DNA of 64,000 nt from the NCBI GenBank assembly GCA_028023455.1, contig JAQFVV010000032.1, forward strand, positions 2,482,001 through 2,546,000. The letters run 5' to 3'. The notes under the pieces were generated by a model. It ran no database searches. It was not told where the DNA came from and was given only the letters and a program-made list of their open reading frames with translations. This document shows positions 44,540 to 57,301 of this stretch, one piece after another. Made by a program: the position numbers and the translations under genes. The stretch is from Epiperipatus broadwayi. Its lineage: Eukaryota > Onychophora > Udeonychophora > Euonychophora > Peripatidae. How positions within the stretch are numbered: the stretch's first letter is position 1; each line of letters begins with the position of its first letter.

Positions 44540-45439
44540 ATGACAGATTTTTCTCTTAACATAACAACATTAAATATTAGAGGTATTAATATTGTAATTA
44601 AAGAAGTTAAAATTGCAGATTACATGATTAAACAAAGGTATGATGCTGCAATACTTACGAAAACAAAAATGAATATGAATATGCCTAAAAATATTCTTAA
44701 CAGATTGTCTCAAAAAAAGATATTATATAAACCTAATAGTAGACCAGCACAAGGAGTTGCTGTATTATTTAATATGAATTCAGATATTGAAACAGTTCAC
44801 ATTTTAACATTACAGACTAATTACATTGTCATGACTTTTTTGTTTTCAAGGGTTCTGCACTATTTGATTGCTGTTTACTCAATTGCAAGGGGTAAGGACT
44901 TAGTAAAAGCTTTACATAGTGTCCAAAATAAATTGTTGTCAAAACTAGAAATTATTATTTTTGGTGGTGACTTCAATTGTACTTACAATAATCTCCCAAG
45001 TGAATTGAAAAATAAATTACAAGAGGTCTCACTTTTTTCATTACAAGATAAATATTTAAATAATAATTTTACATACTTCAATAGTAGATATAAAATGCTT
45101 ATTGATTTATTTTTTATATCGGGCAATAAAGTTAATAATGTTAAGATAACTACATTTTTAGTTTCATTTTCTGATTACCTTCTGGTGCACTCGAAAATAT
45201 ATGATTATGTTATTAATAGAAAGCAATATAGATTTACAGTAAATAGAAATGTAAGGGATGAAATAGTTTTAAAAACAGATCAAATTTCTAATTGTCTAGT
45301 AATGATGAATTATTATTTGAGTGTTGCAGTTTTGCCACCTTGTATTGCATGGTATAAACTAAAAAATGAATTGTCTAAAATATGCATAAAAATAGCAAAG
45401 CAAAAATTGTCTCTTAATGAAATAAAAAATAGAATATGA
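44540..45439 (+). pseudogene. Outer LINE ORF2, AP-like endonuclease domain
   Basis: A 299-codon open frame. It starts MTDFSLNITTLNIRGINI, giving the first endonuclease motif with Asn. ILTKTKM follows where the family normally has a catalytic Glu (here Lys). Then come GGDFNCT (the GDFN motif), MLIDLFFIS, and FSDYLLVHSKI, in which the usual SDH motif has Tyr. Loss of the Glu and His makes the nuclease unlikely to work. The frame ends at 45439 and the RT part resumes only after the inserted element, at 48321. Confidence 0.8.
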
Positions 45440-45547
45440 GAGATACATAATATATTACAATGCCTTTCATGTTTGAATACAAACCATCATTTGGTTGGTA
45501 CATTACAAGAGGAATATAACAGTATTTACTGAATATAACAGTATTTG

Positions 45548-46239
45548 ATGACGACTTTTTATTTAGGTACTTACAACTGCAGATCACTTTCAAGTAAAGG
45601 AATATTGCAAGAATTAGAAGAAGAACTGTCTTATATTACATGGGATATTATTGGACTTTGTGAAGTTAGAAGGTGAAGAGACAATTTAAAAAGTGGACAT
45701 GTACGCTATTATAAGGGTACAAATATTAAAAATACAAGTGGAGTAGGATTCATTATAAATAAAAAGTGGAAGAACAACATTGTGGAGATTGATGGTGTAT
45801 CAGACAAAGTGGCAAGGTTAGTTATACAACTTAATAGCAGATACCAAATGCAGATAATTCAGGTTTATGACCCAACAAGTTCTCATAGTGATGAAGTAGT
45901 AGAAGATTTTTTATTGAATGTACAAAAGGCTTTCGATCAGAGTAAACAACATTTTAAAATTGTTATGAGAGACTTTAATGCTTGCTGAAAAAAAAAAAAC
46001 TTTATATTATGAATTCTTTTTTTGAAAAAAATGTTAAAAGGAAATGGATATGGAAGCATCCCAATGAAGGTAAAGCAGAATTGGATTATATTTTACCTAA
46101 CAGAAAATACATATTTCAAGATTGTAATGTTCTTAATAAATTTAACACAGGAAGTGATCATCGATTAGTAAGATGTAAGATACGTGTTAATGCAAAACTA
46201 GAGATAAAAATTATTAAGAAAAACAATTTTTACAGTTGA
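45548..46239 (+). pseudogene. Nested LINE endonuclease domain
   Basis: Frames give GTYNCRSLSSKG, WDIIGLCEVRR (endonuclease Glu motif, followed by a stop), SGVGFIINKKWK, and QIIQVYDPTSSHSDE. MRDFNAC at the GDFN position is where the frame breaks at 45987. After a deletion it continues MNSFFEKN, AELDYILPNRK and GSDHRLVR, which keeps the SDH motif. The conserved middle after DFNA is missing. The pattern is that of the endonuclease-RT elements abundant in arthropods and molluscs. Confidence 0.85.
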
Positions 46240-46409
46240 TATTCATAATTTTCAGAAACATTGTAATAAATTTAAATTAGAACTTACAAATCGGTTTCAA
46301 GTATTAGTAGATTTTGAATATGATTCAGATTTGAATGAAATTAATATGAAAATAACTGATACACTTTTAAAAACTGCAACAAACATAGCTGGTAGAAAAA
46401 AAGCAGCAA

Positions 46410-47908
46410 TTGATCAATAAAATTTCTACTGAGACTAGAGAATTTATGAAGAAAAGAAGGAATATGAAGATATATGAAAATGATGCATTAAAAAGGATTG
46501 AATGTCTCGAATTTTGTAAAATGGTATGGAAAAGAGTTGAAAATGATATAAAAAAGTATAACTGTGAACTAGCAAGGAAAGCTGTAAAAGAAAATAAAAG
46601 TCTCAAGAATGTAAAACAACATTTTGGTATTGGTAGGAAATTTATATCTGCAATAAGAAAATAAGATGAAATTATTACTAAAAACAGAAATGACATTATG
46701 AAATGGGTAGAAGACTTTCATCAAGAATTATATATAATAAAGAACAAGTACCTCCTATTTCTATTACATGTTCTGAATTGCCCAGAATTTTAAATGAAGA
46801 AGTGAAACATGCAATTAAATGCATGAAGAAAGGAAAGGCTCCAGGTAATGATGGAATTATAATTGATATATTAAAAGAAGCAGGTGAAGAAATAGAAATT
46901 TTTTTTAGCAAAGCTATATACCGAATGTCTAAATGATAAAGATGTACCAGATGATTGGAAGAATGCAGTAACAATATTAATATTTAAAAAAGGTGATAAA
47001 AAAGATATTAGAAATTACAGACCTATCAGCCTTTTATCAGTTTTATACAAAATTTTTACCAAGATAATTACAACTCGTCTACAAAGAACATTGAATTTCC
47101 ACCAACCAAGGGAACAAGCTGAATTTAAAAGTGGTTTTAGTATAGTAGATCATATCCAGGTATTGAGAGAAGTTATAGAAAGGACAAATGAATATGAGTT
47201 GCCATTATGTTTTGGATTTGCAGATTATGAAAAGGCATTTGATTCTATAAGCATTTCTTCAGTGATTAAAGCATTGGATTATCAAGGTACAGATCCAGGA
47301 TATTGTCATATTTTAAAGAATATTTATAAAAATGCAACAGCAACAATTAGATTTCATAATGATACTGGGAAAGTCAACATTGAGAAAGGTGTAAGACAAT
47401 GTGATTCCATATCTCCAAAACTTTTTACAGCAGTGCAAGAAGTATTTTGTGGATTAAAATGGAAACTAAAGGAGTGAAAGTAAATGGAGATTATTTAAGT
47501 CATTTAGATTTTTCAGATGATATAGTTGTTTTTGCAAATAATGCTTCAGAGCTGCAGGAAATGTTGCAGGAGTTATCAGATGAAAGTAGAAAAGTAGGAC
47601 TAAAGATAAATGTTAAAAAGACTAAAGTAATGTTTAATGGATTTGCTCAAAATATGAAAATAAAGATTGATTATGATGAATTAGAAGATGTTAACAGTTA
47701 CAAATACCTTGATCAGATTATTAATATAGATGGAAACCTAATGAATGAAATTAATCATAGAATTAAACTTGGTTGGAGTGCTTTTGGTAGAAATAACTTG
47801 ATACTAAAAGGAAATATGCCTATGTGTTTGAAAAGGAAGGTTTTTAACAAATGTGTTTTACGAGTTCTTACGGATTTGAGACTTGGACACTTAATAGAAG
47901 AGCAATAG
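46410..47908 (+). pseudogene. Nested LINE reverse transcriptase
   Basis: Pieces in order: MKKGKAPGNDGIIIDILKEA (RT entry motif, 46824-46880); VPDDWKNAVTILIFKKGDKK and NYRPISLLSVLYKIFTKII (46945-47070); FADYEKAFDSISISSVIKAL (motif A, near 47220); GVRQCDSISPKLF (motif B, 47390); and LDFSDDIVVFANN near 47510. The last should read YADD, so the Tyr-Ala are changed. Frameshifts occur near 46670, 46937 and 47450. It would have copied the element RNA at a nicked target. Confidence 0.88.
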
Positions 47909-47917
47909 AGACTCCAG

Positions 47918-48230
47918 ATGACTCAAAGAAGTATGGAGAGATGCATGTTGGCAATAACAAGAGATCAAAAACGCAATGTATGGGTAAGAGTACAAACAGG
48001 TGTTACTGACCTCATTGAAAAAATTAAAAGATTGAAGTGGAGTTGGGCTGGACATATTTCTAGAAGAGATGATAATAGATGGATAATTGAAATCTTAAAC
48101 TGGATTCCAAGAGATTGTAAAAGACCCAGAGAGAGACCCCATGTGAGATGGATGGATGAAAAAAGAAAGTATGCAGGGGTGATGTGGAGAAGAGAAGCTA
48201 AAGATCGGAGAAGATGAATTAAACTTGGAG
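47918..48230 (+). pseudogene. Nested LINE C-terminal region
   Basis: After a stop at 47908 the frame gives MTQRSMERCMLAITRDQKRN, then GVTDLIEKIKRLKWSWAGHI, then RRDDNRW and RPHVRWMDEKRKYAGVMW. This W-GH ... RP--RW-D order is the common tail of this LINE family. The fragment at 17115-17430 has the same architecture from a different element. Confidence 0.85.
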
Positions 48231-48299
48231 AGACTTTCATCCTGCTGTGGATTAATAATGGTTGATGATGATGATGACTGGCTAATGCAGCAGGAATTT

Positions 48300-50160
48300 T
48301 AAATAAAACAACTTAGGAAATTGATCTCAAATATTAGTAAAATAACTAAGCCAGTTATTAACTATGCAAAGGTTTATATACCACATGCAAAAGAAAATAA
48401 TTTAATACAAACTGAGTTATCTGGTGTTTTATCTGGAATTTGTGTAGATGAAGCAATTTTTGATATGTTAAAAAGAAAATTTGGAGAAAGGAAAGGTAAT
48501 ATAAATGATTTCAGTAGAGAGTTTTCAGAAGAATTTAAAGAATATATTACAAGGACAGAAATAAAAAATGAGATTGATAGATAGCTTTGGCAAATGACTC
48601 TATGCTGGCTTCAGTCTACAAAAAGCTGGATTATGGTTTAATACCAATATTGTGGAAATGTTTTAACCAAATGTGTTGTGAAAAGATTGAATGGCCATAT
48701 ATAAATAATAGAGTTATCTTTAGTATAAGAAAAGATAAAGCAATTAGAACCCCTAAATTTGAAGACCTTAGACATACATCAATTGAGGATATAGATTCAA
48801 AATTTTTAGTAAGAATATTGCTAAGAAAACGGAATGCTATAGTTCTTTCCAGAATTTCCCAAGTACATCATGCCATTAAAAGTAAACGTGCAATCTACAC
48901 AGCATTAGGGATGCAAGAAACAATTAAATATGCAAAAGAGCTTAGACTAATGCAATACTATGCAGTTAAAATAGATTTTAAGTTGTGTTTGATCTGGTTA
49001 ATTGGTCTTATTTAATAAACGTATTGGATAATTTAGTTCCTGATCACAAATATTTGGTTTGTGCTATACAAAATTATATTAAAAGTAGCAGAATTTCTAT
49101 TTCTATTAAGAATTTTATGAGAAGATTCAATTTTTTCATACCATCAAAGGGTATTCCCCAAGGATCTCCTCTTCTTACATTGCCATCTATTTGGACCCTA
49201 TGATAAAAGAAATAGAAAACAGAGTGTCTGGTCTATACTTGCCTCATTTGGGTGTAAAGATGCAAATAACTGCTTTTATAGATGATGTGATAATGGAGAT
49301 TCTTCAGAAATTTCAAACAATGACTGACTCTCTCATTCAGTCTTTCAAGTCTGCAGACTGGCAGCTTGCCACAGGAACATGTGAATTTCTGGCTACAGCA
49401 TCTATTTTCTTGAGAATACCAATATATAACTCTTAAAATTTATATGAATAAATACTTGAATGACATGATAATTAATAAAATAGAATCTAAAATTTGTTTC
49501 TTTTCTTCTATAAGGCTTTACCCAGTAACTAGAGCTAAAAATTTTAATGCAATTGTTTCAGAAATATTGGCATATTATGGCTCTTGGGTTTCTATTTTCA
49601 ATAATACAATAAATAAAATTAATAGGATAGCTAAGAAGTAAGTTTGGGGTAAAATTAGTAACTCAGTTTCTGTCTCCATTTTACAGCTGCCTAAAAGTAA
49701 TGGGGAGAGGGTTAATTTAATTGAAGCAAGAGATTATGTTGCCTTTATTAAGGCTACTACTTACTTGAATATAATAAAAAATAAAATTTTTGACCCACCA
49801 GATTATAATATAAGATTATTCAGTGAAATAGAAAAAGAGAGAAGATCTTTTTTTCTTGACTTGATGATAATAACTTATAAGGACTTACAGAATTAACTAA
49901 ATTTACCGAATTTGGAAAGTTTGAGATATAGGGATCTAAAAAAGCACGTGAACTGTCGAGAGATGTCATGGATGGATTTATCGAATAAGAAAGTTTTGAG
50001 AAATTATCAATCAATATGTGCTCCTCCTTCCTACATTAAATTTGTCTTTAAGTTGATGAATGGCTTGTTACCTACAACTTTCCGTAGATCTGGAATGAAT
50101 CTGCATACCAAATGTGTAACAGTAAAGAAAAAACTATCTTGCATTTGTTCGAAGAGTGTA
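48300..50160 (+). pseudogene. Outer LINE ORF2, reverse transcriptase and C-terminal part
   Basis: The frame resumes after the insertion with SGVLSGICVDEAIFDMLKRK (48420-48480). Next come ASVYKKLDYGLIPILWK and KSKRAIYTALGMQETIKYAK, a damaged motif A (KIDFK...FDLVNWSYL across a frame change near 48990), FIPSKGIPQGSPLL (motif B, 49135), and ITAFIDDVIMEI (YxDD equivalent, with Phe-Ile, 49270). C-terminal pieces run to about 50160, with CVTVKKKLSCIC near 50115, possibly a decayed Cys-rich motif. At least seven frame breaks. It matches the endonuclease at 44540 in position and strand. Confidence 0.75.
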
Positions 50161-50569
50161 GTGGTTTTTGACAATTAAAGAAATTGTGTTTTTAACTCAC
50201 CATTTACAAATTTGAGATATATGATAAATAAATATATTCAGAGGTTTGACCCTCACAATGCAATGATAATAGCACGTGTCGAAAACAATGTGGACTGTAA
50301 GATGTTCATTTATTTTTGATAACACAAAATATAATTGGATTAAAAAACTCGAAGATGATTGGGATAAATACTATTACCAATGTATAAAATATCTGCCAAA
50401 AAAAAAAAACAAATTGAAAGAATATGGGGTGGATTTTTCCCTACTGTATGTAAAATATGGAATAGTCTTTATTATTGGGAAAAAAAAAGGGAAAGTGTTT
50501 TTTTGTTAGTATGTAAATATATAATTTTTTTTTTGTGTGTTTTTCTATTAATAAAGTTATTTACTTAAA

Positions 50570-50586
50570 ATAATTTATCACAGGTA
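50570..50586. repeat. Right 17-bp target-site duplication of the outer LINE
   Basis: Identical to 42880-42896, immediately after the A/T-rich LINE tail. Confidence 0.85.
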
Positions 50587-51714
50587 AAACATTGCGAAGT
50601 TGATTTTAAATATTACTCTGATAATGACTATTTATTGATAGTTCGGCACATTGCAGGCTCATTTATGCACACAAAAAAATGATACTTTTATAGAATTAGC
50701 AGCATTGTAATCTATTCAAAATTGTATACTATTAAAAATAAATTTATATTTTAAAAAGTATAAATATCTAAGAGAAAGGGTGATATTTTTAGATGTCTTG
50801 GTTTCTGATCAAAATAATATAATGAAAAATAAAACTTATTCTCTTGACCAAGACTTCATTAGCACTTTTAAAGAGTATTTTTTTTTAAATTTGTTTTTCG
50901 CAATTTACTTTTAATACATTTTAAAAATGACCAGCAAAATATAAATTGTGTCCAGAAATATCAAGAATCATTGTAAAAATTGATGCTACTGCACAAAAAA
51001 AAATAAAATAAAAAGCAAGTTTGCATATTAAATCAGATAAATGTGACCAACTTCTATGGGAAAGAAGCATGTTTCATTAGTTGAAATAATTTACTATTTG
51101 GGATTTCATCAAAGATATGAATAAATATGATATGACTATTCTGGATATCCTGTTAAGTAAATGTGTGAAGTGATATCAGACTAAACAGACTTGATCGTTA
51201 CCTATAAATATTCTACATAAATTTACTAATCTGCACCCAATGATTCTCATTACTAAATCATTATCAACTTTTATTTCAGAGTGAAGATAACATTTCTGAA
51301 GGTTTGAGAACAGTAAGAGAGTGGAACTTTTAAAAATTAAACTTGGTTAAATAACTGCTAATGAACTGATTACTCACAAGATGAATAAAGCTAATACAAA
51401 ATGACAAATTATTTTCCTTTAAATGATGAAATATTTATGAAGATAATATTAATATTTTAATGCTGTAAAGATGTTTATTAAAGTTTATGATATAGTTCTA
51501 AATAATATATTTATATGCATGATAAATTTTATATGTGAAGGCACGCTCAGTTATTATGACACAAGTTACTAAAATGATAGTGACTGATCATATAATATTA
51601 TAAACTAACATAATGTTTACAAACTTTATTTAAATTCCATCTCTAATTCATTTGCAGAAAAACAAAATTGAATGCATTTAATAACTATGTAATATGATAA
51701 ATAAAGTGACATAC
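50587..51714. other. Intron sequence, nothing recognised
   Basis: AT-rich. No open frame, repeat or element recognised. Confidence 0.55.
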
Positions 51715-51794
51715 TTGGGCCATAAGATTTGTGAGAACTGGATCTCCAGAATATACTGTCCCGGATACTTTGCCACCAAGCCAATCATACTCAT
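51715..51794 (-). CDS. SGPL1: Sphingosine-1-phosphate lyase, exon ii of the window
   Basis: An 80-bp exon with a CTTTAG acceptor and a CAA|GTATGT donor. The first two bases complete a split Asp codon, then it encodes EYDWLGGKVSGTVYSGDPVL and TNLMAQ. The W--G-VSG-VY-G motif is conserved in animal S1P lyases, and human has GRASGTVYSGEEKLTELL at this place. It joins in frame to [10 protein letters not shown]. Confidence 0.92.
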
Positions 51795-54700
51795 CTAAAG
51801 GAAAAATATATAGATTTAAAAATAATATTGAAATGATGTGACAAAGTAATTTCTGATGAAAACAAATAAAAAAAAACATTTTAAAGCTGTAATAAATTCT
51901 ACCATATAAATATATTTTTCACCATTTTAAGTTAGCTATCTTCAGCCTTTCATCAACAACAACAACAAAAAAAAAAAAATATGAAAAATTTAAAAATGTA
52001 CTTAGTAAAATTTTGACATTTAAAATAGCATACTTTATTTTCTTAAAAATCTATTATTAAAAAAAAAACCCAATTAATATATGTATGTAAATAAAGCTGC
52101 TTTAAATAGCAAACTGCAATTTTCCACATCTTCTAGAGAGGAATAAAGAAAAAATATCATTTACCAGATTAATTAACTGAAAACTGGTGAGTTTTGACTT
52201 CTTTTATATTTTAGCTAAGAAAATCCAAATATCCATTTACTCATTAATAATTATAAAGTTAATTGGGCTAGCTGTGATTTATTCTACTTTAATAAAAATC
52301 TTTGAACATCTAGAAAAAAATGTTCAAGTTCGACCTGTATTTGAACTATATGTTGATGATCATGGCAACACAGATGCATTAAGTATTATACCACAAGTTT
52401 CTTTATCTATCCATTTATATAAAAATGTGTAAACTCATATATTAAAGTCCTGTAGAAATATATATATATAACTAATCTAATATAGCATTTTCAGAACTTT
52501 CAAAATTAATCTTTGAAAATTCTTGCTAAGTATTAATTAGTTTTAATTCCCTTAATTAATCTCATGCCTAGTACATTTTTCAATGTTTCACATCATAGTA
52601 GTGTTAAATTGCGCAAACAGATATAATTAGTTTTCATGTTCTAGTTTTCCAAATTTTAATACTATTAAAGTGCTAATTCAATGCACTTTTTAAATATGCA
52701 TTGAACCATGCCTATTTGACTCTCTTTTCATGATGATTTTCTGAATTAAACTATGACATGTCTCGATCTCATATACAAGAAATATGTATATATATAAGGG
52801 TTTGTAAACAATTCAGATTTTAGTTTTTCAAATTTTCTCATTATGAAATATTTGATAAATATTTCTATAACTTATTTCAATATTATTGTGACATATCTTT
52901 ATCAATACATTAGATACATAAGACAATGATATTCAATGAGCTTTATCAATATAGTGTTGCAAAATTTTTCGATGCAGTTTCATCTAGCAAATATTATAAA
53001 ATTCAACTATGTACATCTTGATATTTCTTTTTGTTATGATTGTATTTTCAGTGATTATCATTTCTATGCAAAAATACTCTAAAGCCTACTAATTTATATT
53101 CTTCCAAAACCAAGGATTTAAGATTATAATGCTCTTGCTATAAAATGATCTTAGTATTAAATTTTGTTATATATATAATTATATTAGGGAATATAATATA
53201 ATATCTATGAAGAAATAATTTTCATATGAGTATACTATAAAACTCTTCCACAAGTCATATTTTCTAAGTCATTTTAATAAACTTACATATAACATCTCAT
53301 GTTAATATACTAACCGTGGGAAAAATGAATCCTTTTATCTAATTCACACTATCTCAACTGAATAGCAGATTAACCATTGATATTTTGTAGATGTGAAATA
53401 TTACTTAGCAATGATTTTAGCAGAGCCTTGATCTAACTAGACTAGCTCACAGTTTTAGATCATAAGGCAGATAAAATTCTATTAATTTTACAATTATGTA
53501 AATAAATAATCTTCACGTGTGTATGATAAAAATCTTTCACAAGTCAGATTTTGTTAAGATCTCTGCTAGAGTAATGTTTCACCTTTCCAAAATAACAAAC
53601 ATTGATGAGCTACCTAGGTAAGACTATGGGAACTAGACAAAAGTCATATTCATTTTTCTGGAAGATTAAAACAAGAGGGCATCGTTAAGTAATCAGAAAA
53701 TTATTTACGTCTGCCCAAGTGTTTATTAAGAAAGTGAAATAATTAAAAATGTAAACGGCTTTACGGAATAAACTCTCAGTACATGCTCTGACAAATAAAT
53801 TTAAAGCAAACATGGAATCCTAAAATTAAGATTCAAATACATAGAATAAATGCTAAAAATATTTACATTTAATAGGCAAAAGATATTATAAAAATAGCTT
53901 ACTTTATATCTTAAGATTAAGCTGAGACTTTAAAACCCTGGAAAGAATAAGAAAACATATTATCTTGAGATATAAGTTTAAGACTGTGGAGGTCTTTCAG
54001 CACGGCACAAATAGTTCATTCTACTACAGAATTCCGACGAAGACTTAGGTTTCTATTTTCAGTTCAGGAGAAAGGAGACAATGTTTGGAATCAGTTCTTG
54101 TTTAGCTCTTACGGCATAATTTTTCAGGGAAGATTTGGGATCCAGGCTCATCTTTAAATTGGTTTAGCATGGCATGATGATGAGAAAATTCTTCATAGTG
54201 GATAATTTTGGCAGTGGTTCCCAGACAGAGACAGCAACCTTGAGAATTGATAGCAGCATGGCAATTCAAAGAAATCTCACAATTGGTGTACTAATAATTG
54301 AAGCAAAACTAAACTAGCAGAATAACCATCAATAGCTGAAGAATCATTAATCTGTAATCTCAGGGCTATTTATAAGAATTCTTATCTTCCATAACATCTT
54401 TTAATTAGTAGTTCTGACCAGGGCAAGTCTTTATCTCAGACTTAATCTTAATTAAAGATTCTAACCAGAGTAATCTTATTTAGAATTAATTTAAAAATAA
54501 ATAAATGTAAAAACAAGTCTCAGCTTTAGCTAAAATAAATTAAAAATGGATCACAATCAAAACAAGAATGCAATTAAAAGTTTATTTGCTTTTAATTACT
54601 TTAAAAAAACAAACAAGCGATCAAAAGAAAACTATTTTTAAAATAAAATCTATTAAAAAATAGAAATGACAGAATTTTAAAACATAACTAAATATGTGCA

Positions 54701-55680
54701 TTATTACATGTACTCTTATAAACAAAACTTTTAAATAGCTTTCTTTTAGAATTTAATTAAAACAAAGGTTGATTTTATTTTTGTGATGAGATCTTTGAAT
54801 CAGATAAAATATCCGGTTCAATATATATGACTAGAGCTCCCTATGCTTTCGAGCCGACTAAATTCTGTCATTCTTTTTTTCGGAAAAAATAAATCAATAA
54901 AACATTAATTATAATTTTATATTTTATTAACAGAGCAACAGAAAATTTACTATTAAATAAATAATTATTAATTTTTTTTTACTACAAATGCTATGTTTCT
55001 GCTTAAAAGTTTTACTTTATCCCCACTTAATTCTGAAATTTTATATATCAGAATCTCATGAGTTGCCAAAAATATTCATAATAAAACATTGTTTCTCTAA
55101 GAAATTCAACTTCTATTTTTCTCATATCAAATAAGTCCATAACTATTTCACAAAATACAACTTTCTTTCTTCAACATATATTTAATTGCACCAGAACAAG
55201 TTTATCATTAAATAAATAATGATTAATATTTTTTCAAAATATTATATTTTTTATTACATATATTTTTTTCTGCCAGAATTTTAACAAGTTTACTCTGGTA
55301 CTACTTCCGTTTCACTTCTCATTATATAAATATAGAAAAGATATTAACAAAAATCTTTAAAGTAAAAAGCTTTTAGATTTAGATGATAAGAATTGAATTA
55401 GAAATTGTTATAACTGGTTTCAATAGAAAAAAAATCAACTGATTTATTAGAAGTAAAAAAAAAAAATTTCTTTACAAAAAGAAATGTCTAAAAAAATTTC
55501 TGTATGAATTTTCACAATAAACAAATGACATGAATTAGGATCTTGATTTCTTAGATAAATATATATCTATATAATTGGTTTATTAATAATAAATATATAT
55601 TTTAAGCTTTCAATTTATTATGCAGAGCATATTAATTGCACTATATATGTACACTTTTGTAACTATATTCTTTTTTTGAA
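51795..55680. other. Intron sequence; part of slightly higher complexity at 53580-54380
   Basis: Mostly AT-rich and featureless. The 53580-54380 stretch has more balanced composition and lacks long homopolymers, which suggests an old inserted element such as an LTR. I found no frame or terminal repeats to support a call. Confidence 0.4.
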
Positions 55681-55687
55681 ATACGTT

Positions 55688-55985
55688 TACTCTGCCGCAG
55701 AGGCCGCTTACGGTGAACTTTGTGTTATACAGTTTATACGAACAATCCCATTTTAAATTTCACTATGATATCTATTTCTATGCTGCAGCACAGATAATAG
55801 GACGTATTATTCTGCTGCAGTTTATATGAACAATCGCATTATTAACATTTTGGTACAGTTATTTACAGCACAGAAGTAGGATGTTTATTCTGCCGCAACG
55901 GCCACTGCCGCTTACGGTGAACTTTGTGTTATGCAGTTTATATGAACAATCCCATTTTAAATTTCGATACGGTATTTTGTGAGGG
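55688..55985. repeat. About 200-bp-period GC-richer repeat, two copies
   Basis: GCCGCTTACGGTGAACTTTG with the following GTTATACAGTTTATACGAAC occurs at about 55704 and again at about 55910. A partial copy (GCAGTTTATATGAACAATC) sits between them near 55818. The repeat is richer in G and C than its surroundings and is flanked by CTGCCGCA strings. No coding frame. Confidence 0.65.
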
Positions 55986-56229
55986 TGTCTGTAATTGAGA
56001 CTGTCAAAAGTCTTAAAATTCGCATGCCCAAGTCATTATTTTCCAAATCCAATGATGTACTATGAGGTAATAAAAATTGTGGAAACTTTGCTCTGCTTCT
56101 CTAGCCAAGGATAACACTTTAATCAATTGTCAAAGAGAAGGTGTAAGTATGATTTTCACAACATCACGCTAAAATTCACGTTTGCGTGAGATAAATCGAG
56201 AGACCAATCAAAAATACCGGTTTTATTTT

Positions 56230-56345
56230 TGGCCACGATGTTTTGAATAAATTCTCTTTTTTTATTCTTGTTAAAATTACAAATTATATTTGCGTGGCCA
56301 CGATGTTGTTTTGGGGAAATTATTTCTTTTTATTCTTGTTTATTT
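56230..56345. repeat. Short tandem duplication (GGCCACGATGTT unit, about 64 bp)
   Basis: GGCCACGATGTT occurs at about 56232 and 56297. Each is followed after a short gap by a T-rich TTTTTATTCTTGTT string, giving two units of about 64 bp. Confidence 0.55.
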
Positions 56346-57301
56346 TTTATTTCTTATAGATAATTTTCATTATTTATGATTTTATTGTAAATCAAAAAAG
56401 CACTTTAAAGTTGAAAAAAAAAAAACAACGGCCTGGTAACATTATAATTCTGTTTGTTTACATAGAAATTACACCCTCAAGCAGTTTCAACACGCTAAGA
56501 GTAAACAACCTTAAGGGATCACATGTAGTTTTTTTTAACAGATAAAAAATATTTCAAATAATAATACAAGGATTTCTTTTCTAATTTTTGCAGCAAAAAA
56601 TAAATATTTTTAATGCAAATGATTTTTCTTTATATTTATAAATAAAACTGAATTATTTTAAATACTTTTCTTCTTCATTATAGCTATATCAAATAATTGA
56701 AAACCATTTTATGAAAGATAATTTATTAAACAAGAATTAATATTTAAATGATTTTTTTATATAAGTTATACTAATAAAGCAAAAAGTTTACTATATAAAT
56801 GTGCACTAACTGGTTAATAGCAACAAAATATGCCAATACATGTATTTCTAAAGGAAATAATTTTACTCCTAATTAAATTACAAATTAAGTGAACTGTTTA
56901 AATTATTTTCTCTCATAAATATATTACCAATAAAATGGCAATATATATATATTTCACCTGATGGTTAAATAAATTTAATGAGTGTTAAATAAAATTGGAA
57001 ACTATGAAAACATTTTTTAGTGTTGGGATTGATCAATAGAGGGTGTGCTAAGATATATGTAAATCACGTGATATTATTTGAATTATTGTAACATCTTTAC
57101 AAGGTTCAATTTTAAATGAAATAGATGAAAATAAACTTATAATTTAAATATATAGTTGTCTATTAAATTGATAATGTTTTATATTCATTTCAGGAGAAAA
57201 TAAAAATATATATGTTTTGAAAGCCCATTGGATGAATTTAAATATTTTATATATTGCTTATTATATATGAATAACATCTTTTTAGAAAATGAAATAAGCA
57301 C

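Larger units (their letters stand above)
45548..48290 (+). mobile_element. Nested RTE-like LINE inside the outer LINE
   Basis: A nearly full-length single-ORF endonuclease-RT element starting at an ATG at 45548 and ending in a (GAT)n-type tail (GATGATGATGATGACTGG, near 48263-48280). The short trinucleotide tail is typical of RTE-like elements. Its coding frame is broken by at least six stops and frameshifts. No target duplication was identified. A 16-bp direct repeat (GAATATAACAGTATTT at 45512 and 45531) lies at the left junction. Confidence 0.75.
42897..50569 (+). mobile_element. Full-span non-LTR retrotransposon (outer LINE), interrupted by another LINE
   Basis: The element is bounded by a 17-bp duplication, so both ends are defined. 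The plus-strand order is 5' leader, ORF1 with a CCHC knuckle, and ORF2 with an AP-type endonuclease and RT, ending in an A/T-rich tail (AATAAAGTTATTTACTTAAA). A second element of the RTE-like type sits at about 45548-48290 between the endonuclease and RT parts of ORF2. ORF1-CCHC plus APE plus RT fits L1/Tx1-like or Jockey-group LINEs, but I cannot fix the clade. It lies in the 42495-51714 lyase intron, opposite to the gene. Confidence 0.85.
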
